From contig NZ_CP091508.1 in NCBI RefSeq assembly GCF_022870865.1, positions 868,001 to 932,000 on the forward strand: a DNA stretch of 64,000 nt, given 5' to 3'. The notes beneath the pieces are model-generated. The model did not search any database. It saw only the letters and a list, made by a program, of their open reading frames with translations, and was not told where the DNA came from. The position numbers were made by a program, and so were the translations under genes. Below, in pieces: positions 38,086 to 47,466 of this stretch (position 1 is its first letter; each line of letters opens with the position of its first letter). This DNA is from Uruburuella testudinis. Its GTDB lineage: Bacteria; Pseudomonadota; Gammaproteobacteria; Burkholderiales; Neisseriaceae.

Positions 38086-38838
38086 ATGATTAAAATCCGC
38101 AATATCCACAAAGCGTTTGGCGATAATGAAATCTTGCGCGGCATTGATTTGGATGTCGATAAAGGCAATGTGGTGGTGATTCTCGGCCCGTCCGGCTCGG
38201 GTAAAACCACGTTTTTGCGCTGTCTCAATGCACTGGAAACGCCGCAGCAGGGCAGTATTGAATTTGAAGGCGCCGAGCCGCTGAAAGTGGATTTCGCCGC
38301 CCGGCCTTCCAAAAAAGAGATTCTGGCGCTGCGCCGAAAATCGGGCATGGTGTTTCAGCAATACAATCTGTTTCCGCACAAAACGGCGTTGGAAAACGTG
38401 ATGGAAGGCCCGGTGGCGGTGCAGGGCAAGCCGCAAGCCACTGCCCGCGCCGAAGCTGTGGCGCTGCTCGAAAAAGTGGGCTTGGGCGATAAAATCGACC
38501 TTTACCCCTACCAGCTTTCGGGCGGCCAGCAGCAGCGGGTCGGCATTGCCAGAGCGTTGGCCATCCAGCCTGAGCTGATGTTGTTTGACGAGCCGACTTC
38601 CGCGCTCGACCCCGAATTGGTGCAGGATGTGTTGAATACCATGAAAGGTTTGGCGCAGGAAGGCTGGACGATGGTGGTGGTGAGCCATGAAATCAAATTT
38701 GCGCTCGATGTTGCCACCACGGTGGTGGTGATGGACGGCGGTGTGATTGTGGAGCAGGGCGCGCCCGAGCAATTGTTCCGCAATCCGCAACACGAGCGTA
38801 CCAAGCGCTTTTTGCAGCAGATTCGCGCCGAAGCCTGA
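38086..38838 (+). CDS. Amino acid ABC transporter ATP-binding protein
   Basis: 250 residues, polar amino acid uptake (GlnQ/TcyC) type. Walker A GPSGSGKTT, Q-loop FQQYNLFPHKTALENV, signature LSGGQQQRVGIARAL, Walker B LMLFDEPTSALDPE, and the switch histidine in VVVSHEIKFA. ATG 38086 follows AGGAGCCGTGA. Last gene of the importer; the DUS hairpin at 38962 ends the unit. Confidence 0.93.
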   Translation: MIKIRNIHKAFGDNEILRGIDLDVDKGNVVVILGPSGSGKTTFLRCLNALETPQQGSIEFEGAEPLKVDFAARPSKKEILALRRKSGMVFQQYNLFPHKTALENVMEGPVAVQGKPQATARAEAVALLEKVGLGDKIDLYPYQLSGGQQQRVGIARALAIQPELMLFDEPTSALDPELVQDVLNTMKGLAQEGWTMVVVSHEIKFALDVATTVVVMDGGVIVEQGAPEQLFRNPQHERTKRFLQQIRAEA

Positions 38839-38961
38839 AGTTTGGATACTGATGGCCGTCTGAAAGAGGATGAGGCGAATCCGGCAGATGTGCTGCGCCG
38901 TAAAAATCTGCCTGCCAACACCTTGCCGGATGCCCTAAGCCTGCTGTTATGGTTATATAAT

Positions 38962-38991
38962 AGGCCGTCTGAAAAGTGTTTCAGACGGCCT
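38962..38991. terminator. DUS inverted-pair terminator of the transporter operon
   Basis: AGGCCGTCTGAA and TTCAGACGGCCT with a 6-nt loop, then CAATTTTT. It stands between the ATPase gene and trpF. Confidence 0.75.
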
Positions 38992-39046
38992 CAATTTTTA
39001 CAGCATGCCATTATGGCCGGCCGATACCGATTACGCTGGAGTAAAT

Positions 39047-39682
39047 ATGAGCAAAATCCGCACGAAAATCTGCGGCTTTACCCGTGCCGAAGATGCCGCT
39101 GAAGCTGCCCGTTTGGGCGTGGATGCGGTCGGCCTGGTGTTTTATGAAAAAAGCCGACGTTTTGTCAGCGCTGCCCAAGCGCAGGCTGTGGTGCGGGCGC
39201 TGCCGCCGTTTGTCAGCGTGGTGGCTTTGTTTGTGAATGAAACTGAAGCCGTTATCCGCCAAATTTTGCAACAGCTGCCGGTGGATATAATTCAGTTTCA
39301 CGGCGACGAATCCCCCGAATTCTGCCGCCGCTTTGACCGCCCGTATATTAAAGCCGTGCGCGTGCGCCATACGCAAGATATGCTCGATGCCGCCGTGCTT
39401 TATGCCGATGCGCGCGCCGTGTTGTTTGATGCCCATGTGGCGGGCGAATACGGCGGCACGGGCCACAGCTTCGACTGGCGCATGCTGCCGGATGATTTAA
39501 ACAGCCATTGGATATTGTCGGGCGGATTAACGCCGGATAATACAGCCGAGGCGGTGCGCACCACCGGCGCGAAAGCGGTTGATATTTCCAGCGGTGTGGA
39601 AAGTGCACCAGGGGTGAAATGCCCGCAGAAAATGGCGGCGTTTTTGGCAGCGGTGCGGCAAATGGAAAAGGGCGCAAGATGA
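39047..39682 (+). CDS. trpF: Phosphoribosylanthranilate isomerase
   Basis: Third step after anthranilate in tryptophan synthesis. 211 residues from ATG 39047, fixed by GGAG 7 nt upstream. TIM barrel with KICGFTRAEDA (catalytic cysteine), VDAVGLVFYEKSRRFV, IIQFHGDESPEFC, LFDAHVAGEYGGTGHSFDWRM (catalytic aspartate) and GGLTPDNTAEAVRTTGAKAVDISSGVE. Its stop overlaps the start of the broken ADP-ribosylglycohydrolase gene by ATGA; trpB follows. Confidence 0.95.
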   Translation: MSKIRTKICGFTRAEDAAEAARLGVDAVGLVFYEKSRRFVSAAQAQAVVRALPPFVSVVALFVNETEAVIRQILQQLPVDIIQFHGDESPEFCRRFDRPYIKAVRVRHTQDMLDAAVLYADARAVLFDAHVAGEYGGTGHSFDWRMLPDDLNSHWILSGGLTPDNTAEAVRTTGAKAVDISSGVESAPGVKCPQKMAAFLAAVRQMEKGAR

Positions 39683-40495
39683 GTCATCAGGTATTAATCG
39701 GCGCAGCCGTGGGTGATGTTGTAGGCTCGTGTTTTGAATTCAATAATTACCGTGCCACAGATTTTACGCTGTTTGCAGACAACTGCATGATGACGGATGA
39801 TACGGTGTGCAGCCGATTGGCTGCTGCACGACTGCCGCGAAGATTTGGCGGTGCTGATGCGGCGCTGGTGTAAAAAATATCCGGGTTCGGGCTATGGCAA
39901 TATGTTTGTCCGCTAGCTCGATATTCCCGATATGGCCGCTTACAACAGCTTCGGCAACGGCGCCGCCATACGCACTTCGCCGCTGAGCCGGGCGGCGGAA
40001 AGCCTGCAACAGGCGTTGGATTTGGCCGAAGCCAGTGCGGCGATTACCCATAACCACCCCGAAGGCATCAAAGGGGCGCAGGCGGTGGCAGCGGCAGTGT
40101 TTTGGGCGCGCGAAGGGCGCAGCAAGGATTTTATCCGCCAGCAAATTGCACAGCGCTTCGGCTATTCGTTTGCCCGCAGTTGCGACGATATCCGCGAGGT
40201 GTATGAGTTTAACGAAACCTGCCAGGAAACCGTTCCCGAAGCGCTGACGGCATTTTTTGAAAGCCGTGATTTTGAACATGCGCTGCGGCTGGCGGTGTCG
40301 CTCGGCGGCGATTCCGACACGCTGGCAGCCGTTACGTGCAGCGTGGCCGAGGCTTATTACGGGGTGCCGGATGATATTGCCGAGCGGACACATGCTTTTT
40401 TGCCGGATGATATTGCTGCAACGCTGGCTGCTTTTACGGCGCGTTGCTGCCGGCAGACACCGGCGCAAACAAGCACCATATCAAGTACCATATGA
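39679..40495 (+). pseudogene. ADP-ribosylglycohydrolase family gene, broken by a frameshift and a stop codon
   Basis: The first frame reads MSHQVLIGAAVGDVVGSCFEF and MTDDTVC, the family's metal-binding start. At about 39808-39812 the frame shifts: the next frame resumes with ADWLLHDCREDLAVLMRRW, and a TLAV-like segment appears missing, consistent with an 11-nt deletion. That frame then meets TAG at 39914-39916, inside FVR-stop-LDIPDMAAYNSFGNGAA where relatives usually have tryptophan (TGG to TAG). After the stop the frame stays open to 40495 with THNHPEGIKGA and LGGDSDTLAAV intact. The intact protein would have about 270 residues and would remove ADP-ribose from proteins. ATGA overlap with trpF shows it was once coupled to the trp genes. 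Confidence 0.9.
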
Positions 40496-40501
40496 TGATG
40501 T

Positions 40502-40534
40502 TTCAGACGGCCTGATAAGGTGATGCCGTCTGAA
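40502..40534. terminator. DUS inverted pair before trpB
   Basis: TTCAGACGGC and GCCGTCTGAA with a 13-nt loop. The right copy carries the AT prefix (ATGCCGTCTGAA), the left the AG type. Confidence 0.5.
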
Positions 40535-40558
40535 AAGCTGATTTTAAAAGGGTAAAAC

Positions 40559-41761
40559 ATGAAAAACTATCAATCTCCCGACGAACAGGGTTTTTTCGGC
40601 GAACACGGCGGCGTATATGTTTCTGAAACGCTGATTCCCGCGCTGCAAGAATTGGCCGATGCGTATCAAGAAGCCAAAAACGATCCTGAGTTTTGGCAAG
40701 CATTCCACCATGATTTGAAACATTATGTCGGCCGCCCCAGCCCGGTGTATCACGCCGAGCGGTTGAGCGAAAAACTCGGCGGCGCGCAAATCTATCTGAA
40801 GCGCGAAGACCTCAACCACACCGGAGCGCACAAGGTCAACAACACCATCGGCCAGGCCTTATTGGCGCAGCGCATGGGCAAAAAACGCGTGATTGCCGAA
40901 ACCGGCGCCGGCCAGCACGGCGTGGCTTCAGCCACGGTAGCGGCGCGCTTCGGCATGGAATGCCATGTGTATATGGGGGCAGACGATATTCAACGCCAGG
41001 CGCCGAACGTGTTCCGCATGAAACTGTTGGGCGCCAATGTGGTGGCTGTGGAAAGCGGTTCGCGCACATTGAAAGATGCCATGAATGAAGCCATGCGTGA
41101 GTGGGTGGCGCGTGTGGACGACACATTTTACATCATCGGCACCGCTGCCGGCCCCGCGCCTTATCCGGAAATGGTGCGCGATTTTCAGTGTGTCATCGGC
41201 AATGAAGCCAAAAAGCAGATGCTCGAAGCTATCGGCCGCCAGCCGGATGTAGCGGTGGCCTGTGTGGGCGGCGGCTCCAATGCCATCGGTCTGTTTCACC
41301 CTTATATCGAAGAATCGGGCGTGCGCCTGGTGGGCGTGGAAGCAGGTGGCCGCGGCGTGGATACGCCCGACCATGCCGCACCGATTACCAGCCAAGCCCC
41401 CATCGGCGTGCTGCACGGTTTCCGCAGCTATCTGATGCAGGACGACAACGGTCAGGTGTTGGGCACGCATTCGGTGTCGGCCGGTTTGGACTATCCCGGT
41501 ATCGGCCCCGAGCACAGCCATCTGGCCGATATCGGCCGCGTTGAATACCACGCTGCCGACGATGAATCAGCGTTGGCGGCTTTTGATTTGTTGTGCCGGT
41601 ATGAGGGCATTATCCCCGCGCTCGAATCCAGCCATGCGCTGGCTTGGGCGGTGGCCGAGGCGCCGAAAATGAGCAAAGAGCAGGTGATTTTGGTGAACCT
41701 CTCCGGTCGGGGCGATAAAGACATCAACACCGTGGCCAAGCTCAAAGGCATTGAGTTGTAA
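40559..41761 (+). CDS. trpB: Tryptophan synthase beta chain
   Basis: Condenses indole with serine using PLP. 400 residues. [17 protein letters not shown], the PLP lysine in [33 protein letters not shown], the phosphate loop [12 protein letters not shown], and [11 protein letters not shown] at the end. GGGTAAAAC precedes ATG 40559. Next to trpF apart from the decayed gene; trpA is not in the window. Confidence 0.97.
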   Translation: MKNYQSPDEQGFFGEHGGVYVSETLIPALQELADAYQEAKNDPEFWQAFHHDLKHYVGRPSPVYHAERLSEKLGGAQIYLKREDLNHTGAHKVNNTIGQALLAQRMGKKRVIAETGAGQHGVASATVAARFGMECHVYMGADDIQRQAPNVFRMKLLGANVVAVESGSRTLKDAMNEAMREWVARVDDTFYIIGTAAGPAPYPEMVRDFQCVIGNEAKKQMLEAIGRQPDVAVACVGGGSNAIGLFHPYIEESGVRLVGVEAGGRGVDTPDHAAPITSQAPIGVLHGFRSYLMQDDNGQVLGTHSVSAGLDYPGIGPEHSHLADIGRVEYHAADDESALAAFDLLCRYEGIIPALESSHALAWAVAEAPKMSKEQVILVNLSGRGDKDINTVAKLKGIEL

Positions 41762-41862
41762 AGATAGTGAAATGAATAAAAAAGTGTTACGGCGACGGGA
41801 TGCCCCGGCTGTATTGCCTGCGGGCTTGCTGCCTTGTATCACTTCTTTTCGGATTCCACTAT

Positions 41863-42025
41863 TAGGGTATCCTGATGTGTCGATTTAGGGTGTATTTTGC
41901 CCCTGACAACGCATCTGCTGCGTTAAAAAGCCTTGTAAGATGCCCAATCTTGCTGCGTTTTTTGCCTTGCACCTGCATTTCCAGGAACAAAAATCCCCTC
42001 ATAAACGACACATCAGGACACCCTA
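41863..42025 (-). mobile_element. Family A MITE-like element, full-length copy
   Basis: 163 bp from TAGGGTATCCTGA to TCAGGACACCCTA, reverse orientation relative to the copy at 30646. It shares the blocks AACGCATCTGCTGCGTTAAA and CATTTCCAGGAACAAAAATC. The rest of the trpB-ACT gap holds only the DUS hairpin at 42051. Confidence 0.88.
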
Positions 42026-42050
42026 GGGCGGAAAATTGAGTTGCCCATCG

Positions 42051-42087
42051 TTCAGACGGCCTCTTCGATCATACGAGGCCGTCTGAA
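42051..42087. terminator. DUS hairpin upstream of the ACT-domain gene
   Basis: TTCAGACGGCCTC and GAGGCCGTCTGAA with an 11-nt loop. Confidence 0.6.
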
Positions 42088-42127
42088 AAGATAAAATTTC
42101 ATCTCAAATCAACCAAGGAAGCGCACT

Positions 42128-42400
42128 ATGAGCCATTCTGTGATTACCGTTATCGGCAAAGACCGCATCGGTATTGTGTATGACGTATCCAAACTGTTGG
42201 CCGAAAACCAATTGAATATCCTCAACATCAGCCAACAGCTGATGGATGATTTTTTTACCATGATTATTCTGGTCGATACCGCCAAATGCCCGAAAAGCCG
42301 CCGGGAAATGCTCGATTTGTTTGCCGAACAAGGCCAAGAGCTGGCGCTGGACATCCGCATGCAGAATGAAGACATTTTCAACGCCATGCACCGCATTTAA
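42128..42400 (+). CDS. ACT domain protein (UPF0237 type)
   Basis: 90 residues forming a single ACT domain: VITVIGKDRIGIVYDVSKLLAENQLNILNIS is the typical first strand-helix pair. By family a ligand-binding regulator, probably of amino acids; ligand unknown. AAGGAAGCGCACT precedes ATG 42128. It is separated by only 12 bp from the DUF711 gene, and the pair is conserved in many bacteria, so they likely work together. Confidence 0.88.
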   Translation: MSHSVITVIGKDRIGIVYDVSKLLAENQLNILNISQQLMDDFFTMIILVDTAKCPKSRREMLDLFAEQGQELALDIRMQNEDIFNAMHRI

Positions 42401-42412
42401 AGGATGGAAACC

Positions 42413-43774
42413 ATGAGCACCAGCATTCAGTCTAACGAAATCCTTGAAACCGTGAAAATGGTGGCCGATCAGAATTTTGACGTGCGCACTATCACCATCG
42501 GCATCGATTTACACGACTGCATCAGCGCCGATATCGATGTGCTGAACCAAAATATCTACACCAAAATCACCCGCGTGGGCAAAGATTTGGTGAAAACCGC
42601 GCAACACCTGTCGGCCAAATACGGCGTGCCGATTGTGAACCAGCGCATTTCGGTGACGCCGATTGCCCAAATTGCCGCCGCCACTAAAGCCGACAGCTAT
42701 GTGAGCATTGCCCAAACGCTTGATAAAGCGGCCAAAGCCATCGGCGTATCGTTTATCGGCGGCTTTTCCGCCCTGGTGCAGAAAGGCATGTCGCCATCAG
42801 ACGAAGTATTGATCCGCTCGATTCCCGAAGCCATGAAAACCACCGATATCGTGTGCAGCTCCATCAATATCGGTTCCACCCGCGCCGGCATCAATATGGA
42901 TGCGGTAAAACTGGCGGGCGAAACCATCAAACGCACCGCCGAAATCACGCCCGAAGGTTTCGGCTGTGCCAAAATCGTGGTGTTTTGCAATGCAGTCGAA
43001 GACAACCCCTTTATGGCGGGCGCATTTCACGGCTCGGGCGAGGCCGATGCGGTGATTAATGTGGGCGTGTCCGGCCCCGGCGTGGTGAAGGCCGCACTGG
43101 AAAATTCCAACGCGCAAACGCTCACCGAGGTGGCCGAAGTGGTGAAAAAAACCGCATTCAAAATCACCCGTGTCGGCGAACTTATCGGCCATGAAGCCAG
43201 TAAAATGCTCGATATCCCGTTTGGCATTCTCGATTTATCGCTCGCGCCGACACCCGCCGTGGGCGACAGCGTGGCGCGTATTCTCGAACAGATGGGCTTG
43301 AGCGTGTGCGGCACCCACGGCACCACCGCCGCGCTGGCGCTGTTGAACGATGCAGTGAAAAAAGGCGGCATGATGGCCAGCAGCGCCGTAGGCGGTTTGA
43401 GCGGCGCGTTTATTCCCGTTTCTGAAGACGAAGGCATGATAGCCGCCGCCGAAGCGGGCGTGCTCACGCTTGACAAGCTCGAAGCCATGACCGCCGTCTG
43501 CTCGGTCGGCCTCGATATGGTGGCTGTGCCGGGCACCACCTCGGCAGCCACCCTTTCCGGCATCATTGCCGACGAAGCCGCCATCGGCATGATCAACAGC
43601 AAAACCACCGCCGTGCGCATCATCCCCGTGCCCGGCAAAGACGTGGGCGAGAGCGTGGAGTTTGGCGGTTTATTGGGCTATGCACCGATTATGCCGGTGA
43701 AAGAAGGCAGCTGCGAAGTGTTTGTGAACCGCGGCGGCCGTATTCCGGCACCGGTGCAGTCGATGAAAAACTGA
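42413..43774 (+). CDS. PFL-like family protein (DUF711, UPF0210)
   Basis: 453 residues from ATG 42413 (AAAGGATGGAAACC upstream). DUF711 proteins have a fold related to pyruvate formate-lyase but no glycyl radical loop; function is not established. Recognised from [51 protein letters not shown] and [13 protein letters not shown]. Paired with the ACT-domain gene just upstream. The stop codon TGA overlaps the first base of a family B repeat. Confidence 0.88.
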   Translation: MSTSIQSNEILETVKMVADQNFDVRTITIGIDLHDCISADIDVLNQNIYTKITRVGKDLVKTAQHLSAKYGVPIVNQRISVTPIAQIAAATKADSYVSIAQTLDKAAKAIGVSFIGGFSALVQKGMSPSDEVLIRSIPEAMKTTDIVCSSINIGSTRAGINMDAVKLAGETIKRTAEITPEGFGCAKIVVFCNAVEDNPFMAGAFHGSGEADAVINVGVSGPGVVKAALENSNAQTLTEVAEVVKKTAFKITRVGELIGHEASKMLDIPFGILDLSLAPTPAVGDSVARILEQMGLSVCGTHGTTAALALLNDAVKKGGMMASSAVGGLSGAFIPVSEDEGMIAAAEAGVLTLDKLEAMTAVCSVGLDMVAVPGTTSAATLSGIIADEAAIGMINSKTTAVRIIPVPGKDVGESVEFGGLLGYAPIMPVKEGSCEVFVNRGGRIPAPVQSMKN

Positions 43775-43904
43775 TACCCGTTTACAAAAATAAGCAGATA
43801 AGGCAGCGAGCTGAAGACAGTGCACACGTGCGGGGCTGGTTGACTGGGTGTTTCCGTATCTTAGCGAAACCCGTCCTCTTCGAGCTCAGGCAGGACAACG
43901 CTAC
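43774..43904 (+). repeat. Family B repeat element, left part, merging into a tandem array
   Basis: Starts ATACCCGTTTACAAAAATAAG and follows the reference copy through GGCTGGTTGACT and CTCTTCGAGCTCAGG. Instead of the usual right end it runs into the 230-bp units at 43905. Confidence 0.7.
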
Positions 43905-44596
43905 CATGCTGCTTGCCATCGCGCTGCTCACAGCAATGCCGAAGCGGTGTGGCCGACAGCGCCGGTTAAGCGTTTGCTGATAGGTTAAGGCCGTCTGAAA
44001 ACGGTAAAAGTGCAGTTTCAGACGGCCTGATTTGAATGGAATTGCGGGTAACGGTTGGCAACGCAGATGTAGCGTGAGCCTTGTCTGCGAGCTTTCTGCT
44101 TGTGGTTAAACCCATTCACAAAAGTAAGCCAGTCATGCTGCTCGCCATCGCGCTGCTCACAGCAATGCCGAATCGGTGTGGCCGACAGCGCAGTTAAGTG
44201 TTTGCCGATAAGTTAAGGCCGTCTGAAAAGTGTGAAAGCGCAGTTTCAGACGGCCTCATTTTAATGGAGTTGCGGGTAACGGTGGGCAACGCAGACGTCA
44301 GCGTGGGCTTTGCCCGCGAACTTTCTGCTTGCAGTTATACCCATTCACAAAAATAAGCCAACATTACCATGCTGCCTGCCATTGCGCTGCTCACAGCAAT
44401 GCCGAATCGGTATTGGCCGACAGCGCGGTTAAGTGTTTGCCGATAAGTTAAGGCCGTCTGAAAAGTGTGAAAGTGCAGTTTCAGACGGCCTGATTTGAAT
44501 GGAATTGCGGGTAAAGAGTGGCAACGCAGATGTAGCGTGAGCCTTGCCGGAGAACTTTCTGCTTGTAGTTAAACCCATTCACAAAAGTAAGCCGGC
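43905..44596. repeat. Tandem array of about three 230-bp units
   Basis: Units begin with CATGCTGCTYGCCAT at 43905, 44134 and 44368 (periods 229 and 234 bp). Each holds GCTGCTCACAGCAATGCCGA, a DUS hairpin, a GCGGGTAACG block, CTTTCTGCTTG and a family B end CCCATTCACAAAA. Copies differ by scattered substitutions. No coding potential seen. Confidence 0.85.
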
Positions 44597-44625
44597 GGCG
44601 TTAGGTTGTTTTTGTAAATGGGTAT
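44572..44625. repeat. Family B repeat element, short form closing the tandem array
   Basis: ACCCATTCACAAAAGTAAGC joined to GGTTGTTTTTGTAAATGGGTAT, like the short copy at 21485. Confidence 0.65.
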
Positions 44626-44658
44626 GAGTCTGTAGGCACCTGCGGCGTTTGCAGTATA

Positions 44659-44700
44659 ACGAGGCCGTCTGAATGATGAAAGTTATTCAGACGGCCTCGT
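44659..44700. terminator. DUS hairpin terminator of the DEAD-box helicase gene
   Basis: 16-bp perfect arms ACGAGGCCGTCTGAAT and ATTCAGACGGCCTCGT with a 10-nt loop, about 45 bp past the stop. Confidence 0.82.
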
Positions 44701-44745
44701 TGGTTTGCTGCCGCTGTATCGGTTTATGCCGCGGCCGGGGTGGTA

Positions 44746-46110
44746 TCAGCCTTTTTTAGGCGCTCGTGCGGGTTTGCTGAAACCGCTTTGTGTTGCCGGT
44801 TTTTTCTTGCCTTTGAAGCCGCCTTCGCTGCGTGGTTTACCGCCGAATCCGCCCTCGCTGCGCGGTTTGCCGCCGGGTTTTTTGTCGCCGAATTTACGGT
44901 CGCCGAAGCCGCCTTTGCCGCCCCAGCTTTTGCCTTTGGGCTTGCCTGCGCCGGCTTTGCCGCGTTTGCGGGTCGGCTCCATGCCTTCGATGGTCATTTC
45001 CGGCAGCTTGCGGTTGATGTAGCGCTCGATTTTGTGCACTTTAACGTATTCGTTGACTTCCGCAAATGTAATCGCCAAGCCGGTGCGGCCGGCGCGACCG
45101 GTGCGGCCGATACGGTGGACATAATCTTCCGCCTGCTTGGGCAGGTCGTAGTTGATCACATGGGTGATGCTGGGCACGTCGATGCCGCGTGCGGCAACGT
45201 CGGTGGCCACAAGGATTTTGATGCGGCCTTTGCGCAAGTCCATCAATGTGCGGTTACGCCAGCCTTGCGGCATATCGCCGTGCAGGCAGTTGGCGGAAAA
45301 GCCTTGTTCGTATAATTCGTCGGCCAGTTGTTCGCTCATTACTTTGGTGGAGGTGAAAATCACGGCTTGATCGATGTTGGCATCGCGCAAGATGTGGTTG
45401 AGCAGGCGGTTTTTGTGGTTTTTGTCGTCGCAGTATAAAAGCTGTTCTTCGATTTTGCCTTGGTCGTCTACGCGTTCCGCTTCCACCACTTCGGGGTTTT
45501 TGGTGAGTTTGCGGGCGAGTTTGCCGACGGCGCCGTCCCAAGTGGCGGAAAAGAGCAGCGTTTGGCGGTCTGCGGGCGTGGCGGCAACGATGGTTTCGAT
45601 ATCGTCGATAAAGCCCATGTCTAGCATGCGGTCGGCTTCATCGAGAATCAGTACTTCGAGGCGGTCGAAATCGATGCGGCCGCTGCGCATGTGGTCCATC
45701 AGGCGGCCGGGGGTGGCGACAATGATGTCGACCGGACGGCCGAGCGCGCGGATTTGCTGGCCGAAAGAGGCGCCGCCCACGAGGGTAACGGTGCGCAGCC
45801 ATTTCATGTCGGCGGCGTAGGTAAGGGCGCTTTTCTCAACTTGGGCGGCCAGTTCGCGGGTGGGGGTCAGCACCAGCGCGCGCGGGCCTTTGCCGGGTTT
45901 TTCGCTGCGCTGGGTGAGGTGTTGCAGGGTGGGCAGCAAAAAGGCGGCGGTTTTGCCTGAGCCGGTTTGTGCCGAAGCCATGATGTCGCGGCGGGCAAGG
46001 GCATGGGGGATGGATTGTGCCTGAATCGGGGTGGGGGATTCATAGCCGGCGCCGGTGAGCGCAGAAAGGATGTTTTTATCGAGATTCAGGTCGGTAAATT
46101 TGACAGACAT
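44746..46110 (-). CDS. DEAD-box ATP-dependent RNA helicase, RhlE-like
   Basis: 454 residues from ATG 46110 (MSVKFTDLNLDKNILSAL; nine residues of the longest frame are dropped). Helicase motifs in order: Q motif PTPIQAQSIP, motif I ASAQTGSGKT, PTRELAAQ, DEADRMLDMGF, SAT in LLFSATWDG, ATDVAARGIDVPS, HRIGRTGRAGRTG. The C-terminal 75 residues are basic and glycine-rich with a repeated GGKPRSEGGF-type block (30-bp DNA repeat near 44822-44881), a likely nonspecific RNA-binding tail. Role in ribosome assembly or RNA turnover by family. Single gene. Confidence 0.92.
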   Translation of the reverse strand: MSVKFTDLNLDKNILSALTGAGYESPTPIQAQSIPHALARRDIMASAQTGSGKTAAFLLPTLQHLTQRSEKPGKGPRALVLTPTRELAAQVEKSALTYAADMKWLRTVTLVGGASFGQQIRALGRPVDIIVATPGRLMDHMRSGRIDFDRLEVLILDEADRMLDMGFIDDIETIVAATPADRQTLLFSATWDGAVGKLARKLTKNPEVVEAERVDDQGKIEEQLLYCDDKNHKNRLLNHILRDANIDQAVIFTSTKVMSEQLADELYEQGFSANCLHGDMPQGWRNRTLMDLRKGRIKILVATDVAARGIDVPSITHVINYDLPKQAEDYVHRIGRTGRAGRTGLAITFAEVNEYVKVHKIERYINRKLPEMTIEGMEPTRKRGKAGAGKPKGKSWGGKGGFGDRKFGDKKPGGKPRSEGGFGGKPRSEGGFKGKKKPATQSGFSKPARAPKKG

Positions 46111-46533
46111 GGTTTTCCTAAACGGGCAACAACGCATTCTGCCTGAAATATTCGGGCAGCCTGAAGCAATGGAGCGGGTAACGGATATTCGCGGCGGAAG
46201 AGGTTACGCAAGGTTGTCGCAAGCCTTATGGCTTGTGGTTAAACATCGGCGACAACCTGCAATTTAAGAGAGCGCTCAAGGGCGCAGCAAGCAAAGGCTT
46301 GGGTTGGCTGAAGACGATGGCTTCAAAGAATAGTCGGCGGATGATAAAGATAAAGCGCGCACCGGTCAAGCAAAATCGGCTTAAATTGTGTGCGGGCAGA
46401 GGAAATGTGTTGTGTAAAAGGCCGGCTGTTTTCACGATACGGCGCCGGACGCAGCATGGCCGCATCATGAAACAGCTTGTGATGGCCGGCTTCTGAGCGT
46501 TGTTGCGGGCGGCTTGGAAGTCGGCCTGATGTG
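46111..46533. other. Intergenic region with relics of the tandem-unit repeat
   Basis: The first 140 bp contain GGAGCGGGTAACGG and GCCTTATGGCTTGTGGTTAAA, resembling the right half of the 230-bp units at 43905. A DUS-like variant GGCAGCCTGAA occurs near 46156. No protein-coding features recognised in the remainder. Confidence 0.4.
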
Positions 46534-47130
46534 TCAACTGCCGATTTTGCCGTTGTAGCGGCCGCTGCGTTCGCGCACGCGTTGTTGCAGCGCGGCATCG
46601 TTGTCGGGCAGGCCGTCTACGCAAAAGGCGCGGTAAAGCACGCCGCGAATCGGATCGGCGCTGTTTAAAATCGCGCCGATGGGTTTCCACTCGGCATTGC
46701 GCGGGGTAATCCAGCGCTTGTTGACGGTGTCGGCATAGCCGAATATTTTATAAGTGGAGCGGCTGTTGGCATTGAGCGACAATGAATTTTCGGCGCAGAA
46801 AATACCTTCGGCGCTGAGATTGTCGTGGCCGCGGGCGGATTGTGTGTTGAGTATATAGCGCACGGTGCGGTCGGGTGCGAAGGCAATGCTGTCGAGCAGG
46901 ATTTTCGGCTTTTTGGTAAAAGTGTTGTTGATGTAGAGGTCAAACCATTCGCCGCTGTCGGTGGCGGGTACGGCAGGCAGCGCCAACTCGGCTTCTTTGA
47001 ATTCGCGGGCGGCGGTTTCGGCAGCGCTTTCAACATAGCGGGTGTTGGTTAAGGTGTTTTTGTCATTGCGGGGGGCTGCGTTGATTTGGGTGCTGATTAA
47101 AACCAAAGCCAGCAGGCAGAAGCGGCGCAT
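46534..47130 (-). CDS. CNP1-like family exported protein
   Basis: 198 residues from ATG 47130 with a cleavable signal peptide MRRFCLLALVLISTQINA; an in-frame ATG 24 nt upstream would disturb it. The body EWFDLYINNTFTKKPKILLDSIAFAPDRTVRYILNTQSARGHDNLSAEGIFC fits the CNP1-like domain seen in beta-proteobacteria. Two cysteines (in EGIFCAE and YRAFCVD) may form a disulfide. Function unknown; likely periplasmic. Divergent from the tusA-like gene. Confidence 0.78.
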   Translation of the reverse strand: MRRFCLLALVLISTQINAAPRNDKNTLTNTRYVESAAETAAREFKEAELALPAVPATDSGEWFDLYINNTFTKKPKILLDSIAFAPDRTVRYILNTQSARGHDNLSAEGIFCAENSLSLNANSRSTYKIFGYADTVNKRWITPRNAEWKPIGAILNSADPIRGVLYRAFCVDGLPDNDAALQQRVRERSGRYNGKIGS

Positions 47131-47227
47131 GGGGTTCTCCGTGTCAGAATACATGCGCCATTGTATGGCTTAACAGGGGTAGGTGCAACACGCTATAATG
47201 CCTGTATTATTGATCGGGGCGTTTTTT

Positions 47228-47452
47228 ATGGATATGCAGACTTTAGATGTAACCGGGCTGAAGTGCCCGTTGCCGATTTTGAAAGCCAAAAAGGCGTTGG
47301 CGCAGATGCAGCCGCAGCAAGTGCTGACGGTGTTGGCCACCGATGCCGGCGCGCCTGATGATTTTGCTGCGTTTTGCCGCCAAACCGGGCATGTGTTGCT
47401 GGAATCGGTGCAGCAGGGCGAGGTGTTCAAGCTGGTTGTGCAGCATAAATAA
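47228..47452 (+). CDS. TusA family sulfurtransferase-like protein
   Basis: 74 residues from ATG 47228; ATG 47234 is also possible. The CPxP signature with its sulfur-carrying cysteine is in TGLKCPLPILKAKKAL. Length and fold match TusA/YeeD/SirA proteins. By family it relays persulfide sulfur, but whether it serves tRNA thiolation or another pathway is open. TATAAT at 47194 is a likely -10. A lipoprotein gene follows after a single DUS. Confidence 0.85.
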   Translation: MDMQTLDVTGLKCPLPILKAKKALAQMQPQQVLTVLATDAGAPDDFAAFCRQTGHVLLESVQQGEVFKLVVQHK

Positions 47453-47466
47453 AGGCCGTCTGAAAA

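Noticed and set aside
43774..44700. Possible CRISPR array in the repeat-rich gap
   Set aside because: Repeat units are about 230 bp without short direct repeats and unique spacers, and no cas genes are present.
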